This document shows, in pieces, positions 23,054 to 25,366 of a stretch of DNA of 25,366 nucleotides. The notes beneath the pieces were generated by a model, which was not told the DNA's origin, did no database searches, and saw only the letters and a list, made by a program, of their open reading frames with translations. The position numbers and the translations under genes were made by a program. Source of the DNA: an uncultured bacterium (lineage in GTDB: Bacteria > Cyanobacteriota > Vampirovibrionia > Gastranaerophilales > Gastranaerophilaceae); assembly GCA_902475545.1 (NCBI GenBank), contig CABRZP010000019.1, positions 1 to 25,366 of the forward strand, read 5' to 3'. Position 1 is the first letter of the stretch. Each line of letters opens with the position of its first letter.

Positions 23054-23087
23054 AACCCTCTCTAAGGGAGAGGGCAGGGTGAGGGTT
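23054..23087. repeat. Second dispersed palindrome (CCCTC/GAGGG type)
   Basis: CCCTCTC (23056-23062) pairs with GAGAGGG (23068-23074). Alternatively AACCCTC (23054-23060) pairs with GAGGGTT (23081-23087), so two hairpins compete. The GGGAGAGGGCAGGGTGAGGG string is another repeat motif I recall from many genomes. It is far more GC-rich than its surroundings. Confidence 0.7.
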
Positions 23088-23331
23088 CAACCAATCCCAA
23101 CTACCAAACAACACCAATATTTGTAACAAAATACCCGCTCGAAGAGAACACACCAAAATACTTAAAATGATATTTCGAACTTGAAATATCTTTGATTATT
23201 TAATTTTTAAGTGTCATTAACTTCCGACTAATTTTAAATCTTCACATTTTAAGGTTTGAAAATCCTCAATATTCTTATGTTTATAAGAACGCACAAGTTT
23301 AAGTAAAATGATGCATAGAATAAGAGGTAAT

Positions 23332-25366
23332 ATGATGAGAAAGATTAAAAATAGCAGAAGTTTAAAAGTATTATCTGCCGCACTGTTGGGAGTTGCAGCA
23401 CTTGGAGCACCTGCTGTTGCTCAAGAAAATGGTCAAAGCTTGACTCAGGACAACTATAATAATGTCATTAGGGGTGGAAAATCTGCAACTGTTCCAGATA
23501 CAGCAAACGTAAAATGGACAGAAAGTGGAACTGAACCTGTAAATACAACTTGGGATGCCGAAAATCGACAAGCTGTTGGTACCATTATGGTTTCACTTCC
23601 AAGTGAAGATTATTCAAAGTCTGAAGACCATTATTATACATATACTTATAGCTCTCCATATACTAATGAGATTGAACGAGTTATAAGCGGAACTGATGGT
23701 GCTGATATAAACGGCGGGTATTATTATGGTGGCAATCATTTAGAAGATAAAGGTGGTTTACATACCGATTCAGGACAAAGTATTGGTGATGTTAATGCTG
23801 ATTTCATTGGTGTAAATGGTGCCTCAGGTGCAATAAGTTCCTATGGAGATATTGGTAACATAAGCGGAACTTTTATAGGTAACCATACAAATAATACCTG
23901 GACAAGTGAAGGTCAAGGACGTGGTGCTGCTATATATATTGCTGCTGGTGGCACAGTAAAAGACATAAGTGGCACATTCATTGGCAATTATGCAGATAAT
24001 AGCTTTGTATCCTCTGGAGGTGCAATTTGTGTATTATGGGGTGTATCTTCGGTAGGTAATATTGATGGAATTTTTGTTGGTAATAATGTTCGTGCAAGAT
24101 ATGCTTATGGAGGAGCTTTATCTCAATTTTCTCCTCTGAAAAATGTTACAGGGAAATTTATAGGTAATTATGCCTATGATTCCAGAGGTTGGAGTTCAAA
24201 TGCTCAAGGTGGGGCTATCTATATGAATTCTACTATTTCCAAAATAAGTGCCGATTTTATTGGTAACTATGCATATAATTACGATGGTAATCCTCGTGCA
24301 GGTGTTAATGTAAATGGGGGTGCAATTCATGCACCTTATAAAATCAAAAATGGTATCGTAAATTCTAATTTTATTGGTAATTATGTTAAAGGAAATATTA
24401 CATCAGGAAGTGTATCTGGTGGTGCTATATCTTCAGCTCAAGAATTAGATATAATTGCTGATAATAATTATTCATTATTTAGAGGGAACCATGCTGATTC
24501 CAATGATAATTGGGCAAAAGGTGGTGCTATATACACCAGTAAAGATCTTAATCTAATAGCAAAAAATAACGGTACTATGCTATTTAAGGATAATTATATT
24601 CAAACCGGAGATTCTGAAAAAGATTATCAAGCGATTTGGGTTAAGGGTGCGACTACAAATCTAAACCTTCAACAGTTTAATGGTGGAAAAATGTACATGT
24701 ACGATAACATCAACGGTACGAAAAGCACAACTACATCAACAGATGAAGATGGCAATGAAGTTGAAACAATAGACAGATATACCGTAAATATTGAGGGTGA
24801 TGGTACTGGTACATACTATATGTATAACGATATCAAAAACGCTAATGTAACCCTTAACAATACAAATGTAAATACAGTTAATAATGAAATTTATACATAT
24901 AATTTTGACAATTTAACATTGTTAGGTGATACAAATTTCATCGCCGATGTCGACCTCAAAAATAAACAAATGGACCGCTTCACCGCAGCATCCTACGGTG
25001 AACACTCAGGCAAATTAAACGTCATTGGTATGAATCTTCTAAACGATGCACCTGACGATAGAGAATTTACCGCAATTTACTTCGCTCAAAATGGGTTGAA
25101 AAATAATGTTACACATAATGGATTAGAAGTTCCAAATCATCACTATCAAGATTTCACGGCCTACACTCCAATTTACAAATACAATATTAGATATAGCACA
25201 AATTATGCTAACGAAAAAAATGGATTGGATGAAGGCGGTTACTTCATATTTACCAAAGGTGACAGATACTTCCGTCCGTCAGAGGGTGGAACTACCTCAA
25301 CCGGCAACCCCTCAGATGCCTTCAACCCATCAGTTTTGTCAAGCCCTGTAGCTACCGCCGCAGCAA
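23332..25366 (+). CDS. Pmp-like autotransporter adhesin, 5' part
   Basis: An open frame of 678 codons, uninterrupted to the right edge, hence partial. Start ATG 23332 (or the next codon, also ATG) follows AAGAGG. A long signal peptide spans about 1-30 (KVLSAALLGVAALGAPAVA, cleavage before QEN). Residues about 158-440 repeat the paired motifs FxxN and GGA(I/L) known from chlamydial polymorphic membrane proteins: F-x-x-N at 181, 216, 248, 276, 309, 347, 383 and 418, mostly FIGN, with GGAI/GGAIY/GGAL between them, spaced 28-38 residues. These should stack as a right-handed beta-helix displayed on the cell surface. A beta-rich region follows, ending in a linker (NPSVLSSPVATAAA). An outer-membrane beta-barrel is expected beyond the window but cannot be seen. 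From about 24936 codon use shifts to C-ending codons. Confidence 0.85.
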   Translation, partial: MMRKIKNSRSLKVLSAALLGVAALGAPAVAQENGQSLTQDNYNNVIRGGKSATVPDTANVKWTESGTEPVNTTWDAENRQAVGTIMVSLPSEDYSKSEDHYYTYTYSSPYTNEIERVISGTDGADINGGYYYGGNHLEDKGGLHTDSGQSIGDVNADFIGVNGASGAISSYGDIGNISGTFIGNHTNNTWTSEGQGRGAAIYIAAGGTVKDISGTFIGNYADNSFVSSGGAICVLWGVSSVGNIDGIFVGNNVRARYAYGGALSQFSPLKNVTGKFIGNYAYDSRGWSSNAQGGAIYMNSTISKISADFIGNYAYNYDGNPRAGVNVNGGAIHAPYKIKNGIVNSNFIGNYVKGNITSGSVSGGAISSAQELDIIADNNYSLFRGNHADSNDNWAKGGAIYTSKDLNLIAKNNGTMLFKDNYIQTGDSEKDYQAIWVKGATTNLNLQQFNGGKMYMYDNINGTKSTTTSTDEDGNEVETIDRYTVNIEGDGTGTYYMYNDIKNANVTLNNTNVNTVNNEIYTYNFDNLTLLGDTNFIADVDLKNKQMDRFTAASYGEHSGKLNVIGMNLLNDAPDDREFTAIYFAQNGLKNNVTHNGLEVPNHHYQDFTAYTPIYKYNIRYSTNYANEKNGLDEGGYFIFTKGDRYFRPSEGGTTSTGNPSDAFNPSVLSSPVATAAA

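Larger units (their letters stand above)
22821..23331. other. Gene-poor stretch with remnant and dispersed repeats
   Basis: This 510-base region holds, in order, a strong promoter (22833-22861), a 28-codon open frame (22873-22959), a large imperfect palindrome (22975-23037), a second palindrome (23054-23087), an AT-rich 8-bp hairpin (23169-23176/23183-23190) followed by T-rich sequence, and the AAGAGG ribosome binding site of the adhesin. I see no intact gene longer than 30 codons. The mixture of repeats and a gene start with no body suggests a rearrangement point between the permease and the adhesin. Confidence 0.6.

Noticed and set aside
22975..23087. Possible CRISPR array or insertion-sequence ends
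   Set aside because: The repeats are inverted, not direct and evenly spaced; there are no spacers, no cas genes and no transposase reading frame between them.
23169..23190. GATATTTC/GAAATATC hairpin as terminator
   Set aside because: Eight mostly A-T pairs followed by a T-rich but interrupted tail; too weak to call and no gene ends just before it.

Overview
The window looks like a chromosomal segment of a low-GC, Gram-negative-type bacterium, most likely a non-photosynthetic relative of cyanobacteria (Melainabacteria/Vampirovibrionia, probably the gut order Gastranaerophilales). Four observations point there. (1) A prepilin N-terminus of the FTLAEVLITLGVIGVVAAM type at the left edge. (2) A YidC with a large extracytoplasmic insert between its first membrane segments, as I remember it from cyanobacterial YidC. 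(3) A response regulator that reads like cyanobacterial RpaA. (4) A polymorphic-outer-membrane-protein-like adhesin. This assignment is inference from remembered family features; no database search was run. The standard genetic code fits.

Layout, left half. A decayed pilin remnant (72-320) lies beside genes on the minus strand: a lytic transglycosylase (323-1075), queA (1185-2228) and yidC (2309-3406), followed by a tRNA-Pro(UGG) with its own promoter and terminator. A plus-strand chain of touching genes follows: a DUF374 acyltransferase, a nitrilase-family amidase, a PBP4-type D,D-carboxypeptidase and a family 2 glycosyltransferase. A second promoter at about 7544 starts a packed operon: Gfo/Idh/MocA oxidoreductase, CDP-alcohol phosphatidyltransferase, trmL-like tRNA methyltransferase and nnrD. 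It converges on an 89-residue hypothetical gene and speD.

Layout, right half. The rpaA-like regulator converges on rpsP. Then come tig-clpP-clpX (folding and proteolysis), polA with a small secreted protein, and on the minus strand a phosphohexomutase followed by TatD. A lone MalF-type sugar permease diverges from the mutase. After a 510-base gene-poor stretch of dispersed palindromes, a large Pmp-like adhesin begins at 23332 and runs off the right edge.

Most of the content is conserved housekeeping: envelope building, tRNA modification, proteostasis and replication. I see no CRISPR array, prophage, intact insertion sequence or defence island. The items most worth a second look are regulatory or evolutionary: (a) a recurring geometry in which a good -10 box ends 9-11 nt before an ATG with no Shine-Dalgarno, suggesting leaderless mRNAs, including one that marks a 28-codon remnant; (b) a perfect 11-nt anti-Shine-Dalgarno element upstream of the transglycosylase; (c) an RpaA-like regulator with no visible clock partner; (d) interleaved inverted repeats between clpP and clpX; (e) a DNA polymerase I that has lost its proofreading residues; (f) an adhesin whose codon use changes abruptly near its C-terminal part.
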